From positions 40,464,862-40,528,861 of the forward strand of contig CM034233.1 in NCBI GenBank assembly GCA_019916065.1: DNA of 64,000 nucleotides, given 5' to 3'. How positions within the stretch are numbered: the first letter of the stretch is position 1; every line of letters begins with the position of its first letter. Under the pieces are notes generated by a model. The model had not been told where the DNA came from, searched no databases, and worked only from the letters and a program-made list of their open reading frames with translations. This stretch comes from Vitellaria paradoxa (lineage: Eukaryota; Streptophyta; Magnoliopsida; Ericales; Sapotaceae). The translations under genes were made by a program, and so were the position numbers. This document shows positions 33,694 to 45,194 of this stretch, one piece after another.

Positions 33694-36437
33694 TGTAATA
33701 CCCTGGACGCCTTGATGAATCAGATCCAGAGATGATGGCCAACAACGCCAGTCACCCAGGCACCAGGAACCCTCTCTATGATGGGGATAACCATTTTCAA
33801 GAATCATAGCAGAATTCACCCAGCAGCTTTGTTCTCAATAGGAGAAGACTCGCAACCAGATACGTTCATTCGGTCATTAACATAAGTATAAGGTTTTTGA
33901 TGTATTTTGGAAGTTATGATATGTTAATTTAGTGGAATGGATCATTAATGGTGTTCTAGAGTTGAGAACTTTGAAAGAAATGGGTTAGGCAATCAAAAGA
34001 TGATATTTTAGCAAGTGCGCAAGAAAAGAAAAAGGGGCACCTTGGGCGCACAAGTCATGAGCGCCCAAGGTTTTGAGCACCCACTTGAGAAGGCATGGGC
34101 GCCCAAGGTATAGTAGAATTGACAGGCATGGGTTGTTCTGCATTTTTCAACTGACCCCTCTCCCTTATGAACCTATATCTAACCAGGGGTGATGAAGGGG
34201 TCTAAAATTCACTGTTCGGGGGATTAAAATATTGATTGTATATATATATTTGTATATATGATGCAAGAGAGAGAGAGAGAGATATTGTTGGGAGAGGAAG
34301 AAATCGGGTGAAGAAGCAAAGGAAGAGAACAAGGAAGAAGAAAAGGGAACTAGGTGAAATCCTTGAGAGTAAGTTCATCTAGCCTTCATTAAAATTAAAT
34401 CTCTCTTGCAAGAGTGTAATTGGACCCTCAAGGAACTCTTTTATGTGAATTATTTGTAGTTTGGATCAAGGAGAGAGAGGATTGAATCCATCAAAGTTTG
34501 AGAGTTTGGAAGCACAAAACACCTTATTGTTGATCCATCTTCTTACAACTTGAGGTAGGGATTTAATGCCTCATTCTTACATATGTGATGTGTAACAAGG
34601 AGTAGATTACCATTAGAAAACCCTCTTCAAGTGTCGGTCATATGTATGGAAGATATTGGTAGTTATATACACATATATATGTATGTACAAGTTGAGAGAG
34701 TGAAAATGGTGTTTTGATCCATAACTTGACTTTTGGTTGATGAAAACTCAAATTGATAATTTTGTTTGATGCCTAAGAACCTTGTGATGATGTTAGAAAC
34801 ATGAAACTTTAGGTTTTTTTACTTTAACTTGGTCAATTTGAGGTCCTAAGGGTGAAAAACCATGAAACCAGAAAACATAGCATGAAACCCGTAACCTGGA
34901 CCAAGCTATGGGCACACGAGGGAGACACAGTTGGGTGCCCAAACCCCTTAGTCACCCAAGACATGGGCGCCCAGCCCTTGGGCGCACAAGGTATGGGTGC
35001 CCAAGCACCTTAGGCGCACGGTTGAGTGTCAGCTTGGGCGCCCACCGAGCCTAGGTCATTTTCCTGACTTTGCTTAATTTGTCCTCCTATCTTGGGCTTA
35101 TGAAAGAGTTAGTAACATGGTCTTTACATGAAACTTTTACTTGATTAATTGCATTGATTTAAAAAGATAAATGTGCTTTAAAAAGTGATTAAGGATTGAT
35201 TATCTGAAGTTAATGGGATTTAACTCATAAGGGTGAATGGATGTTATCTTGAATAAATTGAATTGGATTATTACTTTGAGATAAGAGTCCTAATTGACAA
35301 AAATTGTAAATATGTCTTGATGTAAACTAAATGTTGAGGTATATGAATTTGTGATTAATTAAGTAAAATGTGACTTGGTTAAGGGACTCATGTTGATAAT
35401 GTTGTTAAATGTTGAATGTTTAATAAGGTTGATAAATGTTAATTTGTGACGAGCCTTGGGATGAACCGAAACGTCGACATGTGTTGTTGGATAGTATTTA
35501 ATGATGAATGTGAACCTATGAAAGATGAGATGGTATATGATGAATGATTGTTTGTGTGCCCGGGGCCGTGGTGGGGTGCAGAAATAGGAAAGGTTAAGAG
35601 AGTACCCTCAGGTTGAGAAACTCGGAACCTACACAAGGTTTGCTGTCAATGCAAGTGAGTTAGTAGCCCACAACATTGTGTGTGTTTTGGCTCCTCGTGG
35701 CCCTGTACGGCGATCCTAAATGTGCAATGTGATGATGAATAGATGATAATGTGAATATGAATATGGTTAATTGTTTGAATGATGGTTAGAAGATAAAGTG
35801 ATGATGAAATGTGATTTGAATTAAGGATTTAATTGCAAAATATAAGCATTAACTGAAATTGGATCTTAAAGCATGACATTGTTGACTGAATATATGTTTC
35901 CACTTATTTTGGCTACTGGTTGTGTTAATGTAATGCTATACTCTAGAAATTGTTATAGTGACAAACCTTACTTGAATAGTATTGCATGACCGTATTTGCA
36001 TGTCATATATGTTTTTTTGAGACATCGTGGGCACAAGTGGACCCGTGCTCACGTCTTTTCGGATTTGATGCAGGAACAGGCCATAACAATCAGGTGGGCT
36101 GAGGAGATTGGACTAAAAGGGTGTGCATGGGCCCTATTAAGCTTAGCAAAACTTTTGGTCATTTAGTATAAATTTTCATTCAGAAATTGTAATGTTGTAC
36201 ATTGCTAGACTTATTAGATTTGGTTGTAAAGGCCTTAAGGCCTAACTTATGTATTAATGGAAATGGTATGTGGAGTATATGACCTGGTAATAGCCAATGT
36301 TAAACTTATATTATCCTACTTTATGTCTCAGGCTCACTAGTTTACGTTGTGTTGCTCTAATCATGGGTTGGTTATGTTAGTGCATGTTATGTATGTTTAT
36401 CACTCACCCCTCAGGTCGTGAGATCTGGTGTGTGACA
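33694..36437 (+). repeat. 5' LTR of Tekay element C
   Basis: It begins TGTAATACCCTGG and ends GGTGTGTGACA. Compared with the 3' LTR it carries about 160 bp of unrelated sequence (33706-33872) in place of AACCTTGT, and lacks roughly 95 bp present at 44200-44305. A TATATATATATTTG stretch followed by (GA)n (34235-34285) is shared by both LTRs and probably marks the promoter region. It contains several TGGGCGCCCA palindromes (34096, 34964, 35034). Confidence 0.92.
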
Positions 36438-36440
36438 AGT

Positions 36441-36453
36441 TGGTATTAGAGCA
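36441..36453 (+). promoter_or_regulatory. Primer-binding site of element C
   Basis: TGGTATTAGAGCA begins three bases after the LTR end. It matches the initiator-Met PBS TGGTATCAGAGCA with one C-to-T change. Confidence 0.88.
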
Positions 36454-36565
36454 CTAGGTTAGAATACCTACGGACATGGGAAGTCTTGTATCTCATATTG
36501 CATGTTTGAATGAAATATAATTGAATTTGATCTTAGAATCTAATTTGTCTTGTTTAAAATTCTAG

Positions 36566-37162
36566 ATAGGAATAGAAAAAGGGGAGAGCAGTGGTACCAA
36601 AGCCCAACCAATTGAGGAAGAGATTAAATGGCCTGATGATGATATCTTGACCCGAGTGGCAACTGAGGGTTTAACTGAGGCTCAACCCTAGAATGTGACA
36701 GGGGATGTAGAAGAGGTAAATAGGGTGTCAGCAACTATAGGTCATCAAATGGCATCTTGCTATGGGATGCCATATCCAGTTCCATATCCAACACCCTATC
36801 CCTATCAGCATGTGATGCCTTATCAGATGCCTGTTCAGTTCCAATTTGCCTACCCGGTGGTGGTAGTACAGAATGTGATTGTGATTGTACCTGTTTTTTC
36901 AGCAAATCCAACCATGACACCAGATGTAATGATAGAACCCCACCCAAGCAGTCAGAATGTTAGTTCACAAGAAGCTAGCACTAATGTTAGGGAGATAGAT
37001 GGAAGCTCTACTAATGAGGAAGATCATTTGCAAGGAGCATGTGGGGGCTGTCGTAGGTGGGGACATATACGTTACTGGTGCCCTAAGCAATGTATCAAAT
37101 GTTGTACTTATTGTGACAGGAGGAGGCACACTCGTAGCTCTTGCCCATATCATAGAGTTTGA
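36566..37162 (+). pseudogene. Accessory ORF upstream of gag with twin CCHC zinc knuckles
   Basis: A frame stays open from 36566 to a stop at 37160-37162 apart from one TAG at 36689 (QP-stop-NVT, a likely Gln). The first in-frame ATG is at 36749 (MASCYG). The order is: acidic N-terminal part; a Pro/Tyr/Met-rich stretch MPYPVPYPTPYPYQHVMPYQ; a Val/Ile-rich segment VVVVQNVIVIVPVF; a Ser/Asn/Glu linker; then CGGCRRWGHIRYWC (37040-37081) and CTYCDRRRHTRSSC (37103-37144), both exact CX2CX4HX4C. The function is unknown; nucleic-acid binding is an inference. TTCTAG at 36560-36565 could be a splice acceptor. Gag, with its own two knuckles, starts 308 bp downstream in a separate ORF. Confidence 0.75.
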
Positions 37163-37469
37163 GAAGTAAGAATGTAAAGGGAAAATTTTGGAAAGATAAT
37201 TCCCTTAGTGGTAATCGGAATGGTTTATAGTCTAAGGACTTATGTTATGTTATTTACTCTTTTAACTTTAGTTAGTAGAGTACCTTGAGAACTTGTAATG
37301 TTGGAACTTCTATGGTAGTACTAATGGAAGTAAGATGGCATTGTTATATTGAACCTTTATGAATGTATTGAATTGTTGTATTATTATTATAAGATGAAGT
37401 TATACTCTATTATAATTTTAGATGTTGATTTAATATTGTTATTTTATGCTTTGATATACTTTAGATAAA
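37163..37469 (+). other. Spacer between accessory ORF and gag of C
   Basis: This is AT-rich with no reading frame of note. It ends in TTAGATAAA directly before the gag ATG. Confidence 0.6.
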
Positions 37470-38880
37470 ATGCCGCTGCGTGAAATGGGAGTTAGAGGTC
37501 GAGGCTGAGGTAATAGTCAAGGTCGAGGTAGGGGTAGAGGAAGTGAACCTACACCTGTTTAGCAAGAACAAGAAACACATTATAGTGCAGTGGCTGAGGC
37601 ACCGCCTATTGTACAACAGAATGCTTCAGGAGGGGAGAAGGTGCAGATGGTGGCACCAGGGATTCAACAACTAGTAGCTATGGACGTTGGAGCATTATTA
37701 CAGCAATTGGCGGCAACTATGATCGCAATAGCAGGAGGGGCTCGGGTTGGACCCCAGACACAAATGCAAGCTAGTCCAACTACCCTGGAGAAATTTAGGA
37801 GGATGAAACCTCCAACATATGATGGTGTGGATGACACTGATGTGGCAGAACAATTCTTGGAGGAATGCGAGAAAATATCAGTAGTAATGGAGATCACTGA
37901 TTCTTCTATTCGCATTATGCTGACGGCATTTCAATTAGTGGGAAGAGCGTCAGCTTGGTGGACTAGTTTAAAGGACACAGAAAGATCAGTGGGTCTCACT
38001 TGGGAAAGGTTCAAGGAGAAGTTCAGGGATCACTTCTTCCCTCAATCTTTAAGAGATGCTAAGAGGGAGGAATTTGCTGGGTTTATACAAGGGACTATGT
38101 CTGTGTTGGAGTATGAAAGGAAATTCTCAAATTTATCAAAGTATGCACCTGAGTTGGTCTCTACTACTCATTTGAAGTGTAGACGATTTTAAAGGGGATT
38201 GAGACTGACTTTGAGGAATAAAATGGTGATGTTGGGGTTGGAGGATCATGAGACTTTGGTAAATCGAGTGATGACGGTGGAAAGAGATTTGAATGAAACC
38301 AAAGTCATTTATGAAAGTCGGTAAGGCAAGACCATGGGGACTCAGCAAGAAGGAGTTAGTAGAAAAAGGATTAGGGGTGGTTCGTCAGCTCCACAGGTCC
38401 AATCGTCTTACCTGGGAAGTACTGCACCCGTACCAATAGAGAGATCAAAGGGATTTCTTGAAGGCAAATTGTATGTTTTAATTGCAGACAAGAAGGCCAC
38501 AAAAGTACGGAGTGTCCCAAGAGCAACAAACAGGTTAAATCAATAGGACCAATGAAGAGTGATCAGGTTGGAGTAAACAGGGCGTGCTATGGATGTGGAG
38601 AGATGGGGCATATTCAAAGATTTTGCCCTTAGAATCCGCAAGGCACAGGAGGAAGGATGGCACAATCAGGACAGTGGTTACAGGGAGCCCGCCCATCAAC
38701 CTCCCAGTCAGTACAGTAGCAGTATCAGCAGAGGAGTGTCCCACAAAGGACGATGCAAACTGGGGCGTCACAGCAGTTGAGGGTGAACCCACAGGGATAG
38801 AGGTTTGGTCGGCCACAGAATGTTTAGCCACAAGGCAGGGTGTTTGCAGTGGCACAGTAGGAGGCACCAGCTGAGCCTAT
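37470..38880 (+). pseudogene. gag of Tekay element C
   Basis: ATG at 37470 begins MPLREMGVRGRG; an Arg/Gly-rich head follows, as in Del-type gags. The capsid domain reads EKFRRMKPPTYDGVDDTDVA, GRASAWWTSLKDTERSVGL, LTWERFKEKFRDHFFP and SVLEYERKFSNLSKYAPEL (37780-38150). Two CCHC knuckles follow: CFNCRQEGHKSTEC (about 38470-38512) and CYGCGEMGHIQRFC (about 38587-38630), then a Gln/Gly-rich tail. Stops occur at 37506 (TGA, likely CGA), 37560 (TAG, likely CAG) and 38190 (TAA), with frame changes in the tail. It would form the virus-like particle. Confidence 0.9.
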
Positions 38881-40770
38881 GGTGACAAGAGGTATTTTTC
38901 GTGTCTATTCTTCAAATGCTATTGTACTCTTAGACACTGGAGCAACTCATTCATTTATCGCTGTGTCCTTTACACATGCTTTGGGAATAGAAGTTAGCCC
39001 CTTGGAATTATTTTTACGTGTTAAGACCCCTATAGCGGGATTTTCTTCCTTGACTTAAGTGTGTAAAGGGTGTGAATTAAGGGTAATCGATGTTTTTGAT
39101 GGGAGAGAGTTCATCTCAACTTTTGATTTAATTGTATTGGAGATGAGGGGTTTTGATATCATACTTGGGATGGATTGGCTTTTGTCCTACCAAGCTATGA
39201 TTGACTGTCATAAGCGTAAGGTAACCTTAACCACACAGGAGGGAGATCAAATTTGTTTCTTTACAGACCAATGTAAAATGCGAGAAGCGTCGCTCATGAG
39301 AAGTCGAGGAAAGGATGAATTATGTAATTTGTTTGGTTGCATGGTTATAGAAGAAGATGACGGGGAACAAAGAGTTGAATTGCCCAAAGCTGTGAATGAA
39401 TTTCCCGAAGTGTTTCCTAAGGAGATAACTGGGTTACCACTTGAGTGGGAAGTAGAGTTTTGTATTGATCTGGCTCCAGGCACAGAACCCATCTCCATTC
39501 CACCCTACAGGTTCGTGCTGGCAGAGTTAGTAGAACTGAAAACACAAATAGATGGGTTGCTAGCTAAAGGATTCATCCGACCAAGTATATCACCTTGGGG
39601 TGCGCCGGCATTATTCACTGCTAAGAAAGATGGAATGTTGAGAATGTGCATCGACTATAGGAAATTAAATAGGGTGACTATCAAGGATAGGTACCTGTTG
39701 CCAAGGATCGATGAATTATTCATCAGTTGAAGGGGTCATTGGTGTTTTTGAAGATTGATCTATGATCTGGGTACCACCAAGTGAGGATAAGGGAAGAAGA
39801 CATTCCAAAGACGGCATTCAGGACTTGGTATGGTCATTACAAGTTTCTAGTTATGCCTTTTGGTTTGACAAATGCACCGACAATCTTTATGGACTTAATG
39901 AATCGATTCTTTAAAGATTATTTGGATAAGTTTGTGGTGCTATTCATAGATGATGTCTTAGTGTATTCTAAGTCATAAGAAGAACATGAACAACATTTGA
40001 GGCTTGTACTACAAAGGTTAAAGGATCATCAATTATATGCCAAGCTGAGCAAATGTTAGTTTTGGCTTAGAAAAGTTAAATTTCTAGGACATGTTGTCTC
40101 AAAGAAAGAAGTAATAGTAGACCCATCCAAAATTGAAGCTATTTTGGAATGGTTTCAACCAAAGTCCGTATTTGAGATTCGCAATTTCCTCGGATTGGTA
40201 GGATACTACAGAAGGTTTGTTTCAAATTTTTCTAGATTAGCTGCCCTGTTGACTAGATTAACCCGAAAGGGGATCAAATTTGAGTGGGATGATGCATGTG
40301 AAAGATCATTTCAAGAGATAAAAAGAAGATTGACTACTGCACCAGTAATAGTTATCCCAGAGAGGGGAGCCATATACTTGGTGTATTGTGATGCGTCACA
40401 GGAAGGATTTGGGTGTGTTCTTATGCAGAATGGCGAGTGGTGGCATATGGTACAAGACAATTGAAGAATCATGAAAAGAATTATCCAGTGCATGATTTGG
40501 AGCTGGCAGCAATCATTTTTACCTTAAAGAGTTGGAGACATTACTTGTATGGTGAGAGATTTGAAGTGTTCTCAGACCACAAAAGTTTGAAGTACATTTT
40601 TACTCAGAGAGACCTAAATTTGAGACAACGGCGTTGGATGGAGTACATGGAGGATTATGACTTTGAATTGCATTACCATCCAGGTAAGGCTAATGTGGTT
40701 GTAGATGCCTTGAGCAGGAAGAGTAGAAAAGCCATGGCTTGTGTTGTAGTTAAAGAATGGGAAATAATTG
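38881..40770 (+). pseudogene. Protease, reverse transcriptase and RNase H of element C
   Basis: The protease motif VLLDTGATHSFIA is intact (38930-38970), followed by [10 protein letters not shown] (39150-39180). [62 protein letters not shown] (39640-39710), [20 protein letters not shown] and a catalytic FIDDVLVYS (about 39945). The connection reads [17 protein letters not shown]. RNase [38 protein letters not shown] and [20 protein letters not shown] (40560-40630). Stops at 39056, 39759, 39976 and 40057 and a frame change near 39725 and 40440 disable it. Most stops fall at Gln or Arg codons. Confidence 0.92.
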
Positions 40771-41049
40771 GGATATTGAATGAATTTGGATTGGAACTTA
40801 AAAAGGGAGAGGAACAGGGGATATTAAATACTGTCGTCACCCAACTAGCCTTAATCAATAGGGTAACTGAGGCTCAAAAGTTAGATGAGGAAGCTAATGA
40901 TGTTTGTACTAAAATAAGGGGGCGAGTGGACATTCCGGACTGGACAATAGGTGATGGTGAAGTGGTCAGATATCAAGGGAGAATCTTTGTGCCCTCCTCA
41001 GTTAGAGAGGAAGTTTTGAGAGAATTTCACCATTCCCGGCTAGTAGTGC

Positions 41050-42272
41050 ATCCAGGGGGTACAAAAATATACCATGACTTAAAAAGGTAATTTTACTGGG
41101 CAGGAGTGAAGAAAGATATAGCAAAGTTTATTGGCAAGTGCCTAACCTATCAGCAAGTGAAGGCGGAGCATCAGAGACCAACTGGATTGTTACAGCCATT
41201 GCCAATATCTAAGTGGAAGTGGGAGAATGTAACTATGGACTTTGTGTCAGGATTGCCAAAGACAAAAAGAGGTTGTGATGCCATATGGGTGATTATTGAT
41301 CGACTGACAAAGTCAGCTCACTTCTTGTCAATGAGAATGACGGATTCAGTGGACTCTTTAGCCCGATTGTATATCTGAGAAATTGTGAGGTTACATGAGA
41401 CGCCAGTGTTTATTGTCTCAGATCGGGACTCTCATTTTGTTTCCCGATTCTGGCAGAGTTTTCAAGCGGCCATGGGGTAGAGTTATGTTTTAGTATGGCT
41501 TATCATCCCCAAACTGATAGACAGTCAGAACGAACAACTTAGATTTTAGAAGATATGCTTCGAGCTTTTGTGTTGGACTTCAAAGGGAGTTGGGAAGATC
41601 ATTTTCCATTGGTGGAGTTTGCTTATAACAACAGTTACCAAGCTAGCATTGGGATGGCACCATTTGAGGCATTGTATGGAAGACCATATAGATCCCCAGT
41701 GTGTTGGACACAAGTTGGAGAAGCAACCATGATTGAGCTAGAATTAGTTCGTGAAACTAATGAGAAGATCAAGGTAATTAGGCAAAGACTTGAGACAGCA
41801 CGCAGTCGCTAGAAGAGTTATGCGGATCAAAAGAGGAGACCTTTGGAGTTTCAGGTAGGGGATCACGTATTCCTAAAGGTGTCACCATGGAAAGGACAGT
41901 TCAGATTTAACAGGCGAGGGAAGTTATCTCCCAGATACATTGGCCCATTTAAAATACTAGCAAGAGTTGGAAAGGTTGCTTACCGGTTGGCATTGCCACC
42001 CCAAATGTCTGGAGTGCATGAAGTCTTTCATGTCTCTATGTTGCATAAGTACATTCTAGACCCTACACGTGCTAAATTGGACTGAATTGGAAATAGACTC
42101 AGATGTGAAGTATGAAGTTCAGTCGGTTCAGATTTTGGATTCTTGAAAACAAGTACTACGAGGTAAAAAAATTCCATTGGTTAGAGTATTATGGAAACAC
42201 CATGGGGTAGAACAATCAACTTGGGAACGTGAACTTAAAATGCAAAAACGATACCCACATTTGTTCTCTTAA
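41050..42272 (+). pseudogene. Integrase with chromodomain-type C-terminus of element C
   Basis: Zinc-binding region around [20 protein letters not shown] and CLTYQQVKAEHQRPTG (41020-41190); catalytic core MDFVSGLPKTKRGCDAIWVI (first Asp, 41237-41295), [10 protein letters not shown] (second Asp, 41410-41445) and HPQTDRQSERTT (Glu, 41505-41540). Then GSWEDHFPLVEFAYNNSYQ, SPRYIGPFKILARVGKVAYR (41930-41985), HEVFHVSMLHKY, and a C-terminal IPLVRVLWKHHGVEQSTWE...YPHLFS ending at 42272. The last part is the Tekay/Del chromodomain-type segment thought to guide insertion to heterochromatin. Stops at 41089, 41376, 41538 and 41810 and a frameshift near 41470. Confidence 0.92.
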
Positions 42273-42326
42273 GGTTATGACTCTAAAGGTTACGTTATGT
42301 ATTAAATTTCAAGGATGAAATTTTTT

Positions 42327-42340
42327 TGTAGGGGGGAGAA
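42327..42340 (+). promoter_or_regulatory. Polypurine tract of element C
   Basis: GTAGGGGGGAGAA lies immediately before the 3' LTR start TGTAATACCC, the normal position for plus-strand priming. Confidence 0.88.
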
Positions 42341-45015
42341 TGTAATACCCTGAACCTTGTATTAACATAAGTATAAGGTTTTGGATGTATTTTGGAAGTT
42401 ATGATATGTTAATTTAGTGGAATGGATCATTAATGGTATTCTAGAGTTGAGAACTTTGAAAGAGATGGGTCAAGCAATCAAAAAATGACATTTTAGCAAG
42501 TGTGCAGGAAAAATGGGCACCTTAGGCGCACAAGACATGGGTGCCCACGGTCTTGCGTGCACAAGTCATGGGCACCCAAGGTCTTGGGCGCCCACCTAAG
42601 AAGGCATGGGCGCCCAAGGTACAGTAGAATTGACAAGCATGCGTTGCTCTGCATTTTTCAGCTGACCCCTCTCTCCTATGAACCTATATCTAGCTAGGGT
42701 TGATAAAGGGGTCTAAAATTCACTGTTTTGGGGATTAAAATATTGATTGTATATATATATTTGTATATATGATGCAAGAGAGAGAGAGAGATATTGTTGG
42801 GAGAGGAAGAAACCAGGTGAAGAAGCAAAGGAAGAGAACAAGGAAGAAGAAAAGGGAACCGGGTGAAATCCTTGAGAGTAAGTTCATCTACCTTCGTGAA
42901 ATTAAATCTCTCTTGCAAGAGTGTAATTGGACCCTTATGGAACTCTTTTATGTGATTTATTTGTAGTTTGGATCAAGGAGAGAGAGGATTGAGTCCATCA
43001 AAGTTTGAGAGTTTGGAAGCACGAAACACCTTATTGTTGATCCATCTTCTTACAACTTGAGGTAGGGATTTAATGCCTCATTCTTACATATGTGATGTGT
43101 AACAAGGAGTAGATTACCATTAGAAAACCCTCTTCAAGTGTTGGTCACATGTATGGAAGATATTGGGAGTTATATACACATACATATGTATGTATAGGTT
43201 GAGAGAGTGAAAATGGTGTTTTGATCCATAACTTGACTTTTGGTTGATGAAAACTCAAATTGATAATTTTGTTTGGTACCTAACAACCTTGTGATGATAT
43301 TAGAAACATGAAACTTTAGGTATTTTTACTTTAACTTGGTCAATTTGAGGCCCTAAGGATGAAAAACCATGAAATCAGAAAACAGAACATGAAACCCGTA
43401 ACCTGGACCAAGCTGTGGGCGCACAAGGGAGACACAGTTGGGTGCCCAAACCCCTTAGGCACCCAAGACATGGGCGCCCAACCATTGGGCGCACAAGGTG
43501 TGGGCGCACGGCTGAGTGTCAGCTTGGGCAGCCACCGAGCCTAGGTCATTTTCCTGACTTTGCTTAATTTGACCTCCTACCTTAGGCTTATAAAGAGTTA
43601 GTAACATGTTTTTACCTGAATCTTTTTCTTGATTAATTGCATTGATTTAAAAAGAGAAATGTGCTTTAAAAAGTGATTAAGGATTGATTATCTGAAGTTA
43701 ATGGGATTTAACTCATAGGGGTGAATGGATGTTATCTTGAATAAATTGAATTAGAAGATTACTTTGAGATAAGAGTCCTAATTGACAAAAACTGTGAATA
43801 TGTCTTGATATAAACTAAATGTTGAGGTATATGAATTTGTGATTGATTAAGTAAAATGTGACTTGGTTAAGGGACTCATGTTCATAATGTTGTTAAATGT
43901 TGAATGTTTAATAAGGTTGATAAATGTTAATTTGTGACAAGCCTTGGGATGAACCGAAACGTCGACATGTGTTGTTGGATAGTATTTAATGATGAATGTG
44001 AACCTACAAAAGATGAGATGGTATATGATGAATGATTGTTTGTGTGCCCGGGGCTATGGTGGGGTGCGGAAATAGGAAGGGTTAAGAGAGTACCCTTAGG
44101 TTGAAAGACCCGGAACTTGCGCAGGGTTTGGTGTCAATGCCAATGGGTTAGTAGCCCACAACATTATATATGTTTTAGCTCCTCGTGGCCCTGGACAACA
44201 ATCCTAAATGACGACGTTAGTTTATCATTTCCGTTGGGTATTGGCCCATAAAAGACGATAACGTGTATTCACCCATCCCCTGATGACTTGTGTTGTTATG
44301 GTTATGCAAAGTGATGATGAATAGATGGTAATGTGAATATGGTTAATTGTTTGAATGATGGTTAGAAGATAAAGTGATGATGAAATGTGATTTGAATTAA
44401 GGATTTAATTGCAAAATATAAGCATTAACTGAAATTGGATCTTAAAGTATGACATTGTTGAATGAATATATGTTTCCACTTATTTTGGCTACTAGTTGTG
44501 TTAATGTAATGCTATACTCTAGAAATTGTTATAGTGACAAATCTTACCTGAATAGTATTGCATGACCATATTTGCATGTCATATATGTTTGTTTGAGACA
44601 TCGTGGGCACAAATAGACCCGTACTCACGTCCCTACAGATTTTGATGCAGGAACAGGCCATAACAATCAGGTGGGCTGAGGGGATTGGACTGGAAGGGTG
44701 TGCATGGGCCCTATTAAGCTTAGCGAAACTTTTGGTCATTTAGTATAAATTTTCCTTCGAAAATTATAATGTTGTACATTGCTAGACTTATTAGATTTGG
44801 TTGTAAAGGCCTTAAGGCCTAACTTATGTATTAATGGAAATGGTATATGGAGTATATGTCCTAGTAAACAGCCAATGTTAAACTTATGTTATCCTACTTT
44901 ATGTCTCGGGCTCACTAGTTTACGTTGCATTGCTCTGATCATAGGTTGGTTATGTTAGTGCATGTTATGTGTGTTTATCAGTCACCCCTCGGGTCGTGAG
45001 ATCTAGGGTGTGACA
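42341..45015 (+). repeat. 3' LTR of Tekay element C
   Basis: TGTAATACCCTGAACC...CTAGGGTGTGACA, 2,675 bp, followed by target duplication ATTAG. Parts I aligned with the 5' LTR differ by roughly one base in twenty, mostly transitions. It retains about 95 bp (44200-44305) missing from the 5' copy. GGGCGCCCA words cluster at 42520-42615 and 43420-43530. A TATATATATATTTG plus (GA)n segment sits at 42748-42792. ORFs here are incidental. Confidence 0.93.
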
Positions 45016-45194
45016 ATTAGTAACAAATATGACCACCTTATGAATGCATATTTAAAGCAGAATTAGATTTCCAATGCATAATAAAGTACTTATAGAGTTC
45101 TACTTATGCATATTTTTTATGCATTTTATTATGCAAAAGTTTTATGTTTTTAAGAATGTATGCTTATTTAGATTTATTTGTTTTATTCAGAAAA

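Larger units (their letters stand above)
33694..45015 (+). mobile_element. Ty3/gypsy Tekay(Del)-type chromovirus C, complete
   Basis: This is a full-length element: TSD ATTAG (33689-33693 and 45016-45020, perfect), LTRs 33694-36437 and 42341-45015, PBS, an accessory ORF with two zinc knuckles, gag, protease, RT, RNase H, integrase with a chromodomain-type C-terminus, and a polypurine tract. LTR length near 2.7 kb and the C-terminal IPLVRVLWKHHGVEQSTWE motif place it in the Tekay/Del lineage. The LTRs are very similar, differing mainly by transitions in the parts I compared, but the ORFs contain about ten or more stops. It inserted into the leader of copia A. Confidence 0.93.

Noticed and set aside
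36735..36963. Other-frame ORFs across the accessory zinc-knuckle ORF
   Set aside because: They overlap the frame with two exact CCHC motifs and show no features of their own.
38535..38874. Overlapping ORFs in the gag tail of C
   Set aside because: They are alternative frames of the Gln/Gly-rich end of gag created by frameshifts.
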